Positions 55,466 through 64,000 of a stretch of 64,000 bases of DNA are shown piece by piece (the first letter of the stretch is position 1; each line of letters opens with the position of its first letter). Both the position numbers and the translations under genes were made by a program. Source of the DNA: Peribacillus sp. FSL P2-0133 (lineage in GTDB: Bacteria > Bacillota > Bacilli > Bacillales > DSM-1321); NCBI RefSeq assembly GCF_037975445.1, contig NZ_CP150254.1, forward strand, positions 4,028,001 to 4,092,000. The letters are read 5' to 3'. The notes under the pieces were generated by a model, which did not search any database, was not told the DNA's origin, and saw only the letters and a list, made by a program, of their open reading frames with translations.

Positions 55466-55622
55466 TTTACTCGTGAGTTTGGCTTGATTACTCGTGAATT
55501 TGCGTTTACTCGTAGATTTGGGCCATTTACTCGTGAATTTACGCAGTTTACTCGTGAGTTTGCGTAGTTTACTCGTGAGTTCGCGACATTTACTCGTGAA
55601 TTTGCACTATTTACTCGTGAAT
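55466..55622. repeat. Array 1 of the TTTACTCGTGA repeat, about eight units
   Basis: Units of 17-22 nt, most 21, each built on TTTACTCGTGARTT followed by a variable 5-7 nt (TGCGTAG, CGCGACA, TGCACTA, etc.). The last unit contains the stop codon of the NERD gene. Confidence 0.8.
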
Positions 55623-56582
55623 TAATCCATCAAGTTTATAAGCTCTATTTTTAAATTGCCCCGAATAAGGCAATTCCAAAGCAGATAGCATCCGTTGCAT
55701 GATATCAATTGAATCGATTTGTAAAAAGAGCCGTGCTTGTTTATTTGTTATATTGGGTTTTATGAGGAGAGCAAAATCACGAAGAGTTTGAATGTGGGCA
55801 TCTTTCGCGGCGTAATAACATTGACTGCATGACCATTTGCCCCAGTGATATTGCATATGGGGAGCAGAGCATTCAGGACATTGAACGCTTTTGAGCAGAT
55901 CTTGCTCATCAATTTGATACAATTCGAGTATATCAGGATTATGCGGAGTGTTTTTATGCAGAATCGTGTTCGAAAGTCTATTGCTCTGCCTTTGGGTTAA
56001 TTGCTCAGAAGGATACTTTTCTTCAAGGGTGTGAATTTTGGTAATCAGAGTTTCTTTTCCCGTGATTTTTTTGAAAATGGGGGTAAAACCTGGGGTAGTC
56101 CTGATGATGGTATTCGAGTTTGCATTGGCAATGAGCGTTTCAATCGGCAGCGAGGGGAATTTGTGAAAAGTAAGCCAATCATTTAATCGGGATTTTTGCA
56201 CGTCAACCTGGATTAGCGGATCCAGATATGCCTGTTCCTGTCCATCTTTTGTCCGAATCAATTGGGGATAGGTGCGGTCAAAATAGAGCGTTCCGGCAAA
56301 ATTTTTCACTTCAATGATGATACAGTAATTCCGGGTGAATATTAGGAAATCCATTTGAAAATAACGGCTCCCATCGGGGCTTAATCTCAAATCATGAAAT
56401 ACACAATATTCTTTCGGAAGATTCTTCAGCTCTTTTCCGATACTCAGCTCCCCGTTATATCCTGTACGGATTTTTTGGAAATCGTTCCTGATTCTTTCCT
56501 GTTTTGGATGATTTGCTGATAGCCTCCTGCTTAATGCCTCCAGTTTGAGCATTTTCATAGGCATTTCACACGGTTTTAGCAT
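55611..56582 (-). CDS. NERD domain protein with zinc finger
   Basis: A 323-aa protein. Residues about 38-150 form a nuclease-related NERD domain (GYNGELSIGKELKNL, QMDFLIFTRNYCIIIEVKNF, with the Asp...Glu-x-Lys of the restriction-like fold). Residues about 232-262 have CPEC and CSQC, a zinc ribbon. The C-terminal ~60 residues are helical. Role unknown; DNA processing is possible. The last codons and stop (IHE, TAA) are supplied by a unit of repeat array 1, and array 2 lies just upstream of the gene. Confidence 0.8.
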   Translation of the reverse strand: MLKPCEMPMKMLKLEALSRRLSANHPKQERIRNDFQKIRTGYNGELSIGKELKNLPKEYCVFHDLRLSPDGSRYFQMDFLIFTRNYCIIIEVKNFAGTLYFDRTYPQLIRTKDGQEQAYLDPLIQVDVQKSRLNDWLTFHKFPSLPIETLIANANSNTIIRTTPGFTPIFKKITGKETLITKIHTLEEKYPSEQLTQRQSNRLSNTILHKNTPHNPDILELYQIDEQDLLKSVQCPECSAPHMQYHWGKWSCSQCYYAAKDAHIQTLRDFALLIKPNITNKQARLFLQIDSIDIMQRMLSALELPYSGQFKNRAYKLDGLIHE

Positions 56583-56696
56583 CCATTCATCAACTCCTTC
56601 TACTTTAGCTTCTATGTAAATGCCCTTTTTTCCTGCTAGGATCTGAAATCAGACGTTTTACCGGGAGTTCGCTCTGTTTAATTCATGGGATTTGTA

Positions 56697-56900
56697 GCTT
56701 ACTCGTGAGTTTGCGCCATTTACTCGTGAATTTGGGGTATTTACTCGTGAATTCTCGCCATTTACTCGTGAGTTTGCGTTTTACTCGTGAATATAAGCAG
56801 TTTACTCGTGAATTTGCACTATTTACTCGTGAGTTCGCGACATTTACTCGTGATTTTACGCAGTTTACTCGTGAGTTCGCACCATTTACTCGTGAGTTAA
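56697..56900. repeat. Array 2 of the TTTACTCGTGA repeat, about ten units
   Basis: Ten units of 20-21 nt with core TTTACTCGTGARTT and variable tails. Several tails (TGCACTA, CGCGACA) match array 1. Because the period is 21, all frames read as a seven-residue repeat (for example NSRVNCV on the minus strand), which explains the chance ORFs. The array ends 14 nt before the 6S RNA terminator. Confidence 0.85.
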
Positions 56901-56913
56901 CTGTTTTGACGCA

Positions 56914-56940
56914 CAAAAAAACCCATGTTGTTTAACATGA
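56914..56940 (-). terminator. 6S RNA terminator
   Basis: CATGTTAAACAACATG followed by GGGTTTTTTTGTG on the minus strand. Confidence 0.8.
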
Positions 56941-57150
56941 GTTGCTTTGTAAGGTGTAAGAGTCCCAATTGTGCCGTTTACGCCTTTGTTTTGAACCCGC
57001 TCTCCGCAGGTGGGTGCTCGGTTCCTCGCGTTTGTAAGTCCTCTTCGAGGGAGGCTTTTACGCGGCCAGGAAACTAGTGCTCCCGGTAACTATAAGTGTT
57101 CGGTCAAAACTTATAGGTTAAAGAACGAACACATCAGGACTCTTACTTAT
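56941..57150 (-). ncRNA. bsrA: 6S RNA (BsrA/6S-1)
   Basis: The closing stem GTAAGAGTCC/GGACTCTTAC brings the ends together. Inside are blocks typical of Bacillus 6S-1: CCTGATGTGTTCG near the 5' end, TTTTGACCGAACACTTAT, ACTAGTTTCCTGG, ACGCGAGGAACCGAGCACC and CTGCGGAGAGCGGGTTC. It binds the housekeeping RNA polymerase and mimics an open promoter. Its position right after aspS is the same as in B. subtilis. Exact ends are approximate. Confidence 0.9.
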
Positions 57151-57229
57151 TGAAGACATCATATCATAATGCTTAACTCTGTTTCAAGAAAAAACACCTA
57201 GGTATTTTTTCATATTTTTGCCAAATGAA

Positions 57230-58999
57230 TTATTTTTTAAGTGCAGCAAGTCTTAGGTTAAGTTCGGCCAATTGCTTGTCACTTACAGTACTCGGTGCGT
57301 CAACGAGCAGGTCGCTTGCGCTTGCTGTTTTCGGGAACGCGATGGTGTCGCGAAGGTTCGTGCGGCCTGCGAGCAGCATGACCATGCGGTCCAGTCCAAG
57401 GGCGATCCCGCCGTGTGGAGGCGTTCCGTATTCGAATGCATCCATTAGGAAGCCGAATTGTACGTTTGCTTCTTCTTCGGAGAATCCGAGTACTTTGAAC
57501 ATTTTTTCCTGAACGTCGCGTTCGAATATCCGCAGTGATCCGCCGCCAAGTTCGTAGCCGTTCAGTACAAGGTCATATGCTTGTGCACGGACGCTTGCTG
57601 GGTCTGATTCCAGTTTGTCCATGTCTTCACGGAATGGCATTGTGAATGGATGGTGTGCTGCATAGTAGCGTCCTTCTTCTTCGTCATATTCAAATAATGG
57701 CCAGTCCGTCACCCATAGGAAGTTGAATTTGCTTTGATCGATCAAGCCTCTTTCTTTACCAAGCTTGTTGCGAAGTGCTCCAAGTGCATCAGCGACTATG
57801 CCTTTCTTATCCGCGACGAATAAGATTAAATCGCCCACTTCAGCTTCCAATGCAGATACTAATTGCTCTTGATCTTCTGCGAAGAATTTGGCGATCGGCC
57901 CTTTTACTCCGTCTTCTTCAACTTTCAGCCATGCAAGGCCTTTTGCACCGTAAATCGCTGCAAATTCAGCCAATCCATCAATATCTTTACGGGAATAATC
58001 CGCATTTCCGTCCTTAACGACGATCGCCTTAACTTGTCCGCCGTTTGCAACAGCGCCGGTGAACACTTTGAAATCACTGTCCTTGACGATTTCGGAAACA
58101 TCTTTAAGCTCCATTCCGAAACGTGTATCCGGTTTGTCGGAACCGTAACGGCTCATTGCTTCATTGTATGTCATTCTAGGGAATGGCAGTGTTACGTCCA
58201 ATCCTTTTACTTCTTTCATCACTTTAGCCATCATGTTTTCAGCGGTGTTAATGATATCTTCTTGGCTCATGAAGCTTGTTTCAATATCGATTTGCGTGAA
58301 TTCAGGCTGTCTGTCAGCACGTAAGTCTTCATCACGGAAACAGCGGGCAATTTGATAATAACGTTCGAAACCGGATACCATCAATAGCTGCTTGAAGATT
58401 TGCGGTGACTGCGGAAGTGCATAGAACTCACCTTCGTGTACACGGCTAGGCACTAAATAATCACGTGCTCCTTCAGGTGTACTTTTAGTTAAGATAGGTG
58501 TTTCGATATCAAGGAAGCCTTCACCGTCCAAGTAATCACGGATCGCTTTTGTTGTTTGGTTACGCATTTTCAACGTTTCGAACATCGCTGGACGACGCAG
58601 GTCCAAATAACGATATTTCAAGCGGATGTCTTCTGATACATCCGTTCTTTCATCAATGATGAATGGAGGGGTCTTTGCTTCGTTTAAAATTGTAACGTTT
58701 TCAGCTTGAACTTCGACGGTCCCTGTTGTTACGTTCGGATTGAAGTTGGCTTCATCACGTTTGATGACTGTTCCTTGGATATCAAGGACGTATTCATTAC
58801 GGATCTTTTCGGCTGTGGCCAGCGCGTCTGCCGAGATATCCGGGTTGAAAACGACTTGGACGACTCCGCTTCTGTCACGTAGGTCGATAAAGATGACCCC
58901 GCCCAAATCCCGGCGTTTTTGTACCCATCCTTTTAATGTTACTTTTTCACCAATAGCTGCTTCTGTCACTTCACCATTGAAGTATGTTCTGCCAAACAT
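57230..58999 (-). CDS. aspS: Aspartyl-tRNA synthetase
   Basis: A 589-aa class IIb synthetase with an N-terminal OB-fold anticodon domain (residues ~1-105, [20 protein letters not shown]), motif 2 with [18 protein letters not shown], the bacterial GAD insertion (about 290-420) and motif 3 [14 protein letters not shown]. It charges tRNA-Asp. It follows hisS by 12 nt, so both are under the T-box leader. Confidence 0.97.
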   Translation of the reverse strand: MFGRTYFNGEVTEAAIGEKVTLKGWVQKRRDLGGVIFIDLRDRSGVVQVVFNPDISADALATAEKIRNEYVLDIQGTVIKRDEANFNPNVTTGTVEVQAENVTILNEAKTPPFIIDERTDVSEDIRLKYRYLDLRRPAMFETLKMRNQTTKAIRDYLDGEGFLDIETPILTKSTPEGARDYLVPSRVHEGEFYALPQSPQIFKQLLMVSGFERYYQIARCFRDEDLRADRQPEFTQIDIETSFMSQEDIINTAENMMAKVMKEVKGLDVTLPFPRMTYNEAMSRYGSDKPDTRFGMELKDVSEIVKDSDFKVFTGAVANGGQVKAIVVKDGNADYSRKDIDGLAEFAAIYGAKGLAWLKVEEDGVKGPIAKFFAEDQEQLVSALEAEVGDLILFVADKKGIVADALGALRNKLGKERGLIDQSKFNFLWVTDWPLFEYDEEEGRYYAAHHPFTMPFREDMDKLESDPASVRAQAYDLVLNGYELGGGSLRIFERDVQEKMFKVLGFSEEEANVQFGFLMDAFEYGTPPHGGIALGLDRMVMLLAGRTNLRDTIAFPKTASASDLLVDAPSTVSDKQLAELNLRLAALKK

Positions 59000-59011
59000 G
59001 GTATTTCCCCC

Positions 59012-60283
59012 TTAAGCCTGTAGCTTTTTGAATTGTTCAACGAATGTAGCAAGTTCCATTTGGACTTGTTCACCGGTTTCCATGAACTTCACATTGATTT
59101 TATTATTTGCCAATTCATCATCCCCGAGTGTCGCCACATATCTTGCTTCGAGGCGGTCGGCTGATTTGAATTGTGCTTTCACTTTACGGTCTTGATAGTC
59201 TTTTTCGACGGTAAAACCGGCATTCCGCAATTGATGGGCAAGTTTGACGGTATAATCCTTGGCTGTTTCACCTAATGAAACAAGATAGCAGTCAATTCCC
59301 TTTTTGATCGGAAGCTCGATGTTTTCTGCTTGGAGGGCAGCAATCAGGCGTTCAATGCTAAGTGCAAAGCCGATTCCGGGTGTTTCCGGTCCGCCAAGTT
59401 CTTCAGCTAGCCCGTTATAACGGCCGCCTCCGCAAAGGGTAGTGATGGCGCCAAAGCCTTCTGCATCACTCATGATTTCAAATGCGGTATGATTATAGTA
59501 ATCCAAGCCCCGCACTAGGGTCGGATCTTCAACGAAGTCGATTTCCAAATCGGTTAAGTGCTGTTTCACCTTTTCGAAATAAATACGGGATTCATCATTT
59601 AAATATTCAATGATGGAAGGAGCCGTGTTCATCAATTCGTGATCGTGATCCTTTTTACAATCCAGGATACGCAAAGGATTTTTTTCGAGACGGTTTTGAC
59701 AATCGCCGCAAAACTCGCCGATGCGAGGTTCGAAATGTTTAATTAACGCATTGCGATGCGCTGTCCGGCTTTCCTTATCACCAAGGCTGTTGATCACAAG
59801 TTTCAGCTTTTTCAAACCAAGTTCCTTGTAAAGGTTCATCGCAAGTGACAGAACCTCTGCATCGATTCCGGGATCCTTACTTCCTAAAGCTTCGATGCCG
59901 AATTGAACGAACTGGCGGAACCGGCCTGCTTGCGGACGTTCGTAACGGAACATCGGCCCGATATAATAAAGCTTGACCGGTTGATTGGCCCACCCGAACA
60001 TTTTGTTCTCGATATATGACCGTACAACCGATGCGGTGCCTTCCGGACGAAGGGTCAAGTTCCTTTCACCGCGATCTTGAAATGAATACATTTCTTTTTG
60101 TACGATATCGGTTGTATCCCCTACACCACGTAAAAATAATTCCGTATGCTCAAAAATCGGTGTGCGGATTTCTTTATATTGGTAACGTTGACAAATCTCA
60201 CGCGCTGTGTTCTCGATATACTGCCAAATTTCCGTTTGGCCAGGCAATAAATCCTGGGTACCTCTAGGAATCTGAATAGACAT
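59012..60283 (-). CDS. hisS: Histidyl-tRNA synthetase
   Basis: A 423-aa class IIa synthetase starting [20 protein letters not shown]. It has motif 2 [16 protein letters not shown], the HisRS signatures [15 protein letters not shown] and [14 protein letters not shown], motif 3 [12 protein letters not shown] and a C-terminal anticodon domain. The start at 60283 has AAAGGAGG upstream; the 49 in-frame codons before it belong to the T-box leader. Confidence 0.97.
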   Translation of the reverse strand: MSIQIPRGTQDLLPGQTEIWQYIENTAREICQRYQYKEIRTPIFEHTELFLRGVGDTTDIVQKEMYSFQDRGERNLTLRPEGTASVVRSYIENKMFGWANQPVKLYYIGPMFRYERPQAGRFRQFVQFGIEALGSKDPGIDAEVLSLAMNLYKELGLKKLKLVINSLGDKESRTAHRNALIKHFEPRIGEFCGDCQNRLEKNPLRILDCKKDHDHELMNTAPSIIEYLNDESRIYFEKVKQHLTDLEIDFVEDPTLVRGLDYYNHTAFEIMSDAEGFGAITTLCGGGRYNGLAEELGGPETPGIGFALSIERLIAALQAENIELPIKKGIDCYLVSLGETAKDYTVKLAHQLRNAGFTVEKDYQDRKVKAQFKSADRLEARYVATLGDDELANNKINVKFMETGEQVQMELATFVEQFKKLQA

Positions 60284-60346
60284 GTGTGTTTCCTCCTTTA
60301 AAGCAAGACGCCCTTTCTGATACGGCGCTATACTGATTTTTTCCAA

Positions 60347-60640
60347 ACAAAAAACTCCCGCCCCTTGTAACTTATCCGTTACAAGGGACGAGAGTTTGGA
60401 TATCCCGTGGTGCCACCCTAGTTGAAGCACAAAAAAAAGTGCCCCCGCTCAAAAACAGTTAACGCCTGTTTTACGTCCATCTCCTATTAAGTAAATCCGT
60501 TCGGAGTGAAGCCTACGGAGGGTTCTTTCATTAAGTCATCATGTGGAATGCTTTCAGCCTCGGCATTTCCTCTCTTTTCATGTGTTTCTTAATTACTCTT
60601 CTCCATCATTGGTTATTGCAGTAATGAGTCTGATATTTTA
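60347..60640 (-). promoter_or_regulatory. T-box leader of hisS-aspS
   Basis: The conserved T-box AGGGTGGCACCACGGG lies at about 60404-60419. It is followed by a terminator hairpin (CTCTCGTCCCTTGTAAC with GTTACAAGGGGCGGGAG) and TTTTTTG ending near 60347. The stem I region with AGTA lies near 60590-60600. Uncharged tRNA binding would favour the antiterminator. I could not place the specifier codon with certainty; a His (CAC) or Asp (GAC) codon near 60535-60547 is possible. Confidence 0.9.
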
Positions 60641-60696
60641 TAATCATACGGACGTTAACATCAAATGTCAAGGCAGACTGAGGATTTTGTCGCATT

Positions 60697-60870
60697 TTAT
60701 TGGTTCAAACGTTTTTTCAAATTTTTGATCGTCCGGACATTGACCCCGAATTCGGATGCCAATTCAACAAGGTTTGCGCTTTGTTCCTTTTGAATGAAAT
60801 CGTGAAAATCGACGCCCAGTACTTGATTGCCTCCGCTTAAGCTCGTTTGATCTTTTTCGCTGAATTTCAT
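60697..60870 (-). CDS. yrzK: Small HTH protein YrzK
   Basis: A 57-aa protein, MKFSEKDQTSLSGGNQVLGV then a helix-turn-helix, LVELASEFGVNVRTIKNLKK. It matches the small gene known between yrvJ and hisS in B. subtilis, by position and HTH character. GGAGGG precedes the ATG. It is divergent from yrvJ, whose real start is 130 nt away. Function is unknown. Confidence 0.75.
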   Translation of the reverse strand: MKFSEKDQTSLSGGNQVLGVDFHDFIQKEQSANLVELASEFGVNVRTIKNLKKRLNQ

Positions 60871-60999
60871 GTAGTTTCCCTCCTTGAGTTATATAAGCTC
60901 TATTCTTTCCTAAAAAAAATGTTTTTTGCACAGGGGAAGAGGGAAATTTTCATTGAACGAGAATACATACTTATAGACATTAAAAGGGAGAGACAACTT

Positions 61000-62769
61000 A
61001 TGAAGAAGAAATCGGGTTTATTCGGCCTGACACTGATGCTGATATTCTCAGCGATTTTCCCCGTCAATCACGCTTTTGGAAAAGATGAAGGGGAAAATAT
61101 CGTGACAACCCAAGTGGTCAATGTCCGTGAAGGTGCAGGCCTCAGTTTCCCTATCGTAAAAAAACTGGAAAAAGGGGACTCGTATCCTATTCTGAATGAA
61201 GATGGCGACTGGATCGAAATCCGGATTGGCGCCGGCAAAACGGGATGGGTTGCCAATTGGTTAGTGGAGAAACAAACGGGTTCCGATACCAACAAGGTCA
61301 AAAAGGAATCCGGACAAGGCATGATAACAGGCAGCTCCGTCCGCGTCCGTACAGGTCCCGGCACTACATTCCAAACGGTTGGATCCTTGAGTAAAGGAAC
61401 GGCTGTTGACATCATTGAAAAGAATGAAAATTGGATAAAGGTCAAAACGGCGGATATCGAAGGCTGGGTCTCATCTGACTACTTGAAGCTTCCCGCCTCA
61501 TCAGGAAATGCAGCGAAGAAAGATTCAACTAAGGAAGAAGAAACGAATCAATCCGTAAAAACCGGTGTAACATTGGTGGACCGGCTCAATGTCCGTTCGG
61601 AACCATCGACAAGCAGTGCCTCGCTCGGAAAGCTGAATAAAAATACGTCAGTGACCGTTTACAGGGTTGAAAATGAATGGGCTGAAATTGATTTCCAAGG
61701 AGTCCGCGGTTGGGTAGCTGAACCTTACATACAAGTAAGCGAAGATAAAGATGATATAAAAAATGAAACGGCAGGCGCCACTGCAAGGGTGACCGCTGCG
61801 GGATTAAATGTCAGGAAAGAAGCCTCTCTCTCAAGCAAGGTCATCGGTTCGGTGAACAAGGATGAGACTTACGCCGTGCTGCAAACAAAGGGTAATATGA
61901 CACAGATAAAGCTCTCCGGTTCAAAAAAGGGCTGGGTCGTGAATTGGTACCTGGAAAAAGAGAATGTTGAAAAAACGGCGAAGGAAAAAAAGGTTGATGT
62001 AAAAGGAAACAAGATTACCATCATTCATGATGGGACGATCCTTAGGAGTGAGCCTGATGGCAACTCAGAGATTGTAAAGCAGGCCAATGCAGGTGAAACG
62101 TTCTCCGCATCAGGTATGGAAGGCGACTGGTATTCCGTTAAACTTAAGGGCGGAAAAACAGCTTATGTGGCCGGATGGATCGTTACGATCGAAGGGAATC
62201 CCGAGCAGATCCAACGGCCTGGCGTTGAGAAATACTTAAAGGATAAAACCATTGTGATCGATCCCGGACATGGCGGAAGGGATAGCGGTACAATCGGCGT
62301 CGGTGGAACACTTGAGAAAAACCTGACGACTCGAACGGCAGAATTGCTGCGGGACAAACTTCAGGCGGCAGGAGCTAAAGTGATCCTGACCAGAAGCGGA
62401 AATACTTATGTTCCACTCCCTTCCCGGGTCAGCACTTCACATATACATAACGCGGATGCTTTCATCAGCCTCCATTATGATAGCACCAAGGACCAGATCA
62501 CCAGCGGGATAACAACATACTACTATCATGACTATCAGCGTGCATTGGCGGCTACACTGGCCAATTCACTCGGTTCTACCATGCAGGTGCCCAATCGTGG
62601 AACACGTTACGGGAATTTTCATGTTATCCGTGAAAATAAACGGGTAGCTACACTCATTGAACTAGGTTATTTAAGTAATCCAGTGGAAGAATTGACGTTA
62701 ACATCAAATGAGTATCAAGAAAAAATCACATCAGCCATCTATAATGGATTGGCGCGGTATTTTAAATAA
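61000..62769 (+). CDS. yrvJ: N-acetylmuramoyl-L-alanine amidase with five SH3b domains (YrvJ)
   Basis: A 589-aa secreted cell-wall hydrolase. After a signal peptide (MKKKSGLFGLTLMLIFSAIF, then NHAFG), five SH3_3/SH3b domains of about 60-65 residues follow, each with an N-V-R-x-G/E-x core (VVNVREGAG, SVRVRTGPG, RLNVRSEPS, GLNVRKEAS, TILRSEPDG). The Amidase_3 domain covers about residues 410-589, with IDPGHGG (His), Glu in TLEKNLT, SLHYDS (His) and ATLIELGYLSN (Glu). GGGAG precedes the ATG at 61000; the longer frame upstream lacks one. Same gene order as B. subtilis. Confidence 0.93.
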   Translation: MKKKSGLFGLTLMLIFSAIFPVNHAFGKDEGENIVTTQVVNVREGAGLSFPIVKKLEKGDSYPILNEDGDWIEIRIGAGKTGWVANWLVEKQTGSDTNKVKKESGQGMITGSSVRVRTGPGTTFQTVGSLSKGTAVDIIEKNENWIKVKTADIEGWVSSDYLKLPASSGNAAKKDSTKEEETNQSVKTGVTLVDRLNVRSEPSTSSASLGKLNKNTSVTVYRVENEWAEIDFQGVRGWVAEPYIQVSEDKDDIKNETAGATARVTAAGLNVRKEASLSSKVIGSVNKDETYAVLQTKGNMTQIKLSGSKKGWVVNWYLEKENVEKTAKEKKVDVKGNKITIIHDGTILRSEPDGNSEIVKQANAGETFSASGMEGDWYSVKLKGGKTAYVAGWIVTIEGNPEQIQRPGVEKYLKDKTIVIDPGHGGRDSGTIGVGGTLEKNLTTRTAELLRDKLQAAGAKVILTRSGNTYVPLPSRVSTSHIHNADAFISLHYDSTKDQITSGITTYYYHDYQRALAATLANSLGSTMQVPNRGTRYGNFHVIRENKRVATLIELGYLSNPVEELTLTSNEYQEKITSAIYNGLARYFK

Positions 62770-62774
62770 AAAGG

Positions 62775-62812
62775 AGAAAAGCCAGCTTCGCATCAAAGCT
62801 GGCTTTTCTTCT
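62775..62812 (+). terminator. yrvJ terminator
   Basis: AGAAAAGCCAGCTT and AAGCTGGCTTTTCT arms, then TCTCTTAC. Confidence 0.8.
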
Positions 62813-62824
62813 CTTACCCCAAAA

Positions 62825-62853
62825 AAATAACCTGCCGCAGCAGGTTATTTTTT
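62825..62853. terminator. dtd terminator
   Basis: AAATAACCTGC-CGCA-GCAGGTTATTT with T runs on both strands. Confidence 0.8.
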
Positions 62854-63288
62854 GCTTTCAAGTATTAATGTAACGGGACCGTCATTAGTAAGCTGAACAT
62901 CCATCATGGCACCGAATTGACCTGTTTCCGTATGGACGCCTTTCTTGCGGAGTTCCTCGTTAAATGCTTCATATAATTCATTCGCCTCTTCAGGACGGGC
63001 GGCGTCCATGAAGTTGGGTCGACGGCCTTTACGGCAATCGCCGTATAAGGTGAATTGTGAAACTGATAAAATCGAACCTCCCACATCCAATAGTGAATGG
63101 TTCATCTTTTCATTTTCATCTTCAAATATTCTTAGATTGACAATCTTATCGGCCAAATAGGCGGCGTCATCGATGGTATCCCCATGGGTGATACCAACCA
63201 ACAGGACGAGACCGCTGTCGATTTGCCCGATTATTTGGTCAGCGACAACGACTTTTGCCGCTTTGGAACGTTGTAAAACAACACGCAT
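62845..63288 (-). CDS. dtd: D-aminoacyl-tRNA deacylase
   Basis: A 147-aa enzyme that removes D-amino acids (and Gly from tRNA-Ala) mischarged on tRNA. Both family motifs are present: [10 protein letters not shown] (residues ~76-85) and the C-terminal NDGPVTL, which together form the chiral pocket. It starts 16 nt after the relA stop, the usual Bacillus order. Confidence 0.96.
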   Translation of the reverse strand: MRVVLQRSKAAKVVVADQIIGQIDSGLVLLVGITHGDTIDDAAYLADKIVNLRIFEDENEKMNHSLLDVGGSILSVSQFTLYGDCRKGRRPNFMDAARPEEANELYEAFNEELRKKGVHTETGQFGAMMDVQLTNDGPVTLILESKK

Positions 63289-63303
63289 GGCAATAAAAAC
63301 TCC

Positions 63304-64000
63304 TTAGTTCATTATCCTTCTGACGGAATAAACATCTGAAATTTGTTTTATGCGGTCGACGACCTTTTGTAAATGGGCAATGTTATGAATATAAATCGAC
63401 ATGTGAATGGTCGCGACCTTATTCCTGTCGGATTTACCCGAGACCGCTGAAATGTTGGTCTTGGTTTCATTGACTGCTTGCAGCACTTCGTTTAATAAGC
63501 CGCGACGGTCATAGCCGCTAATTTCAATTTCAACGATGTATTCCTTGCGTTCGTTAATCGTACTTTCCCATTCAACCGGTACGAGGCGATGATCCGCATC
63601 CCCGCTATCCAAGTTCGGACAATCTTGTCTATGAACTGAAACTCCACGGCCTTTAGTTATATAACCAACGATTTCGTCCCCTGGAACTGGGTTGCAACAG
63701 CGTGATAAACGGATAAGCAGGTTATCAATCCCCGGTACCTGTACGCCTGAGTCACGTTTTTTAGATGTATTGGAGAAGGTTTTCAGATCGGCTACCGCTT
63801 CAGAAATATCTGCTTCTTGCTCGACCATCTTCTGCTTACGCCATTTTTCGGTAAGGCGGTTAGCTACCTGAAGGGCTGTTATTCCGTTATATCCGACTGC
63901 TGCATACATATCCTCTTCATTCAGGAAGTTGAATTTATCCGCAACACGCCTGATATTCTCGGCAGCCAGGATTTCCTTCAGGTCGAACTCCATATCCTTG
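63304..64000 (-). CDS. relA: GTP pyrophosphokinase RelA, C-terminal part (cut by window edge)
   Basis: The last ~232 residues of the (p)ppGpp synthetase/hydrolase. It shows the region after TGS (ENIRRVADKFNFLNEEDMYA, AAVGYNGITALQVANRL), the zinc-finger/RIS domain with RCCNPVPGDEIVGYITKGRG and HRQDCPN, and the C-terminal ACT domain (VEIEISGYDRRGLLNEVLQAV). The frame continues past position 64000, so the Met at 63993 is internal. Confidence 0.95.
   Translation of the reverse strand, partial: KDMEFDLKEILAAENIRRVADKFNFLNEEDMYAAVGYNGITALQVANRLTEKWRKQKMVEQEADISEAVADLKTFSNTSKKRDSGVQVPGIDNLLIRLSRCCNPVPGDEIVGYITKGRGVSVHRQDCPNLDSGDADHRLVPVEWESTINERKEYIVEIEISGYDRRGLLNEVLQAVNETKTNISAVSGKSDRNKVATIHMSIYIHNIAHLQKVVDRIKQISDVYSVRRIMN

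Noticed and set aside
55466..56900. CRISPR array
   Set aside because: Repeat core about 14 nt with only 5-7 nt variable parts, no spacers of normal length and no cas genes.
56683..56935. ORFs of 76-77 aa with heptad-like repeats (NSRVN on one strand, FTREF on the other)
   Set aside because: The 21-nt repeat period keeps every frame periodic and open; both strands read equally well, so this is repeat DNA, not protein.
60284..60430. N-terminal extension of HisRS by 49 residues
   Set aside because: This frame runs through the T-box and terminator hairpin; the strong ribosome site and the family start lie at 60283.

Overview
The window looks like a chromosome segment of a low-GC, spore-forming Bacillaceae, probably Peribacillus-like. 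That genus guess is inference. The supporting signs are strong AGGAGG ribosome binding sites, a hisS-aspS pair behind a T-box leader, and the B. subtilis-like block relA-dtd-yrvJ-yrzK-hisS-aspS-6S RNA-yrvM at the right end. The left two thirds are AT-rich accessory DNA with many short duplications and gene relics. The right third is ordinary core DNA plus transporter operons.

1-4970: a repeat-rich zone around an isolated purF. On the minus strand it carries small genes missed by long-ORF calling: a 37-aa membrane peptide, a 34-aa SinI-like antirepressor and a 45-aa membrane peptide behind a repeated structured leader. Decayed second copies of these and of an ABC transporter lie nearby.

4975-13591: a paeninodin-type lasso peptide cluster, all on the minus strand. 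It holds a nucleotidyltransferase, the asparagine-synthetase-like cyclase, a 43-aa precursor, an HprK-like precursor kinase, a PqqD-like leader-binding protein (B1), a transglutaminase-like leader peptidase (B2) and an exporter ATPase. The predicted core peptide ends in Ser, the residue phosphorylated by this kinase family. Two paralogous 41-aa ORFs flank the core of the cluster.

13830-31299: an exopolysaccharide operon on the minus strand. It encodes a tyrosine-kinase/phosphatase control module, a bacillosamine-type sugar route, uronic-acid enzymes, two glycosyltransferases, a TupA-like ATP-grasp enzyme and a Wzx flippase. A SinR-type regulator lies head-to-head with it across a promoter region carrying repeated CCTA motifs. 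A Wzy-like polymerase is encoded separately. An internal interval carries a cre site and a 52-aa ORF.

31436-40431: two beta-helix proteins, IS3-family relics, a segmental duplication of a zinc-finger peptide plus a VOC protein, a Fur-box-preceded MFS transporter, and an excisionase-like gene inside an insertion between direct repeats.

40479-53125: a secreted subtilase and two complete paralogous branched-chain amino acid ABC operons. Each operon has REP-like elements lodged at its terminator.

53313-64000: tcdA(yrvM), an M20 peptidase, a NERD protein flanked by two arrays of a 21-nt repeat, 6S RNA, aspS, hisS with its T-box, yrzK, the cell-wall amidase yrvJ, dtd and the 3' part of relA.
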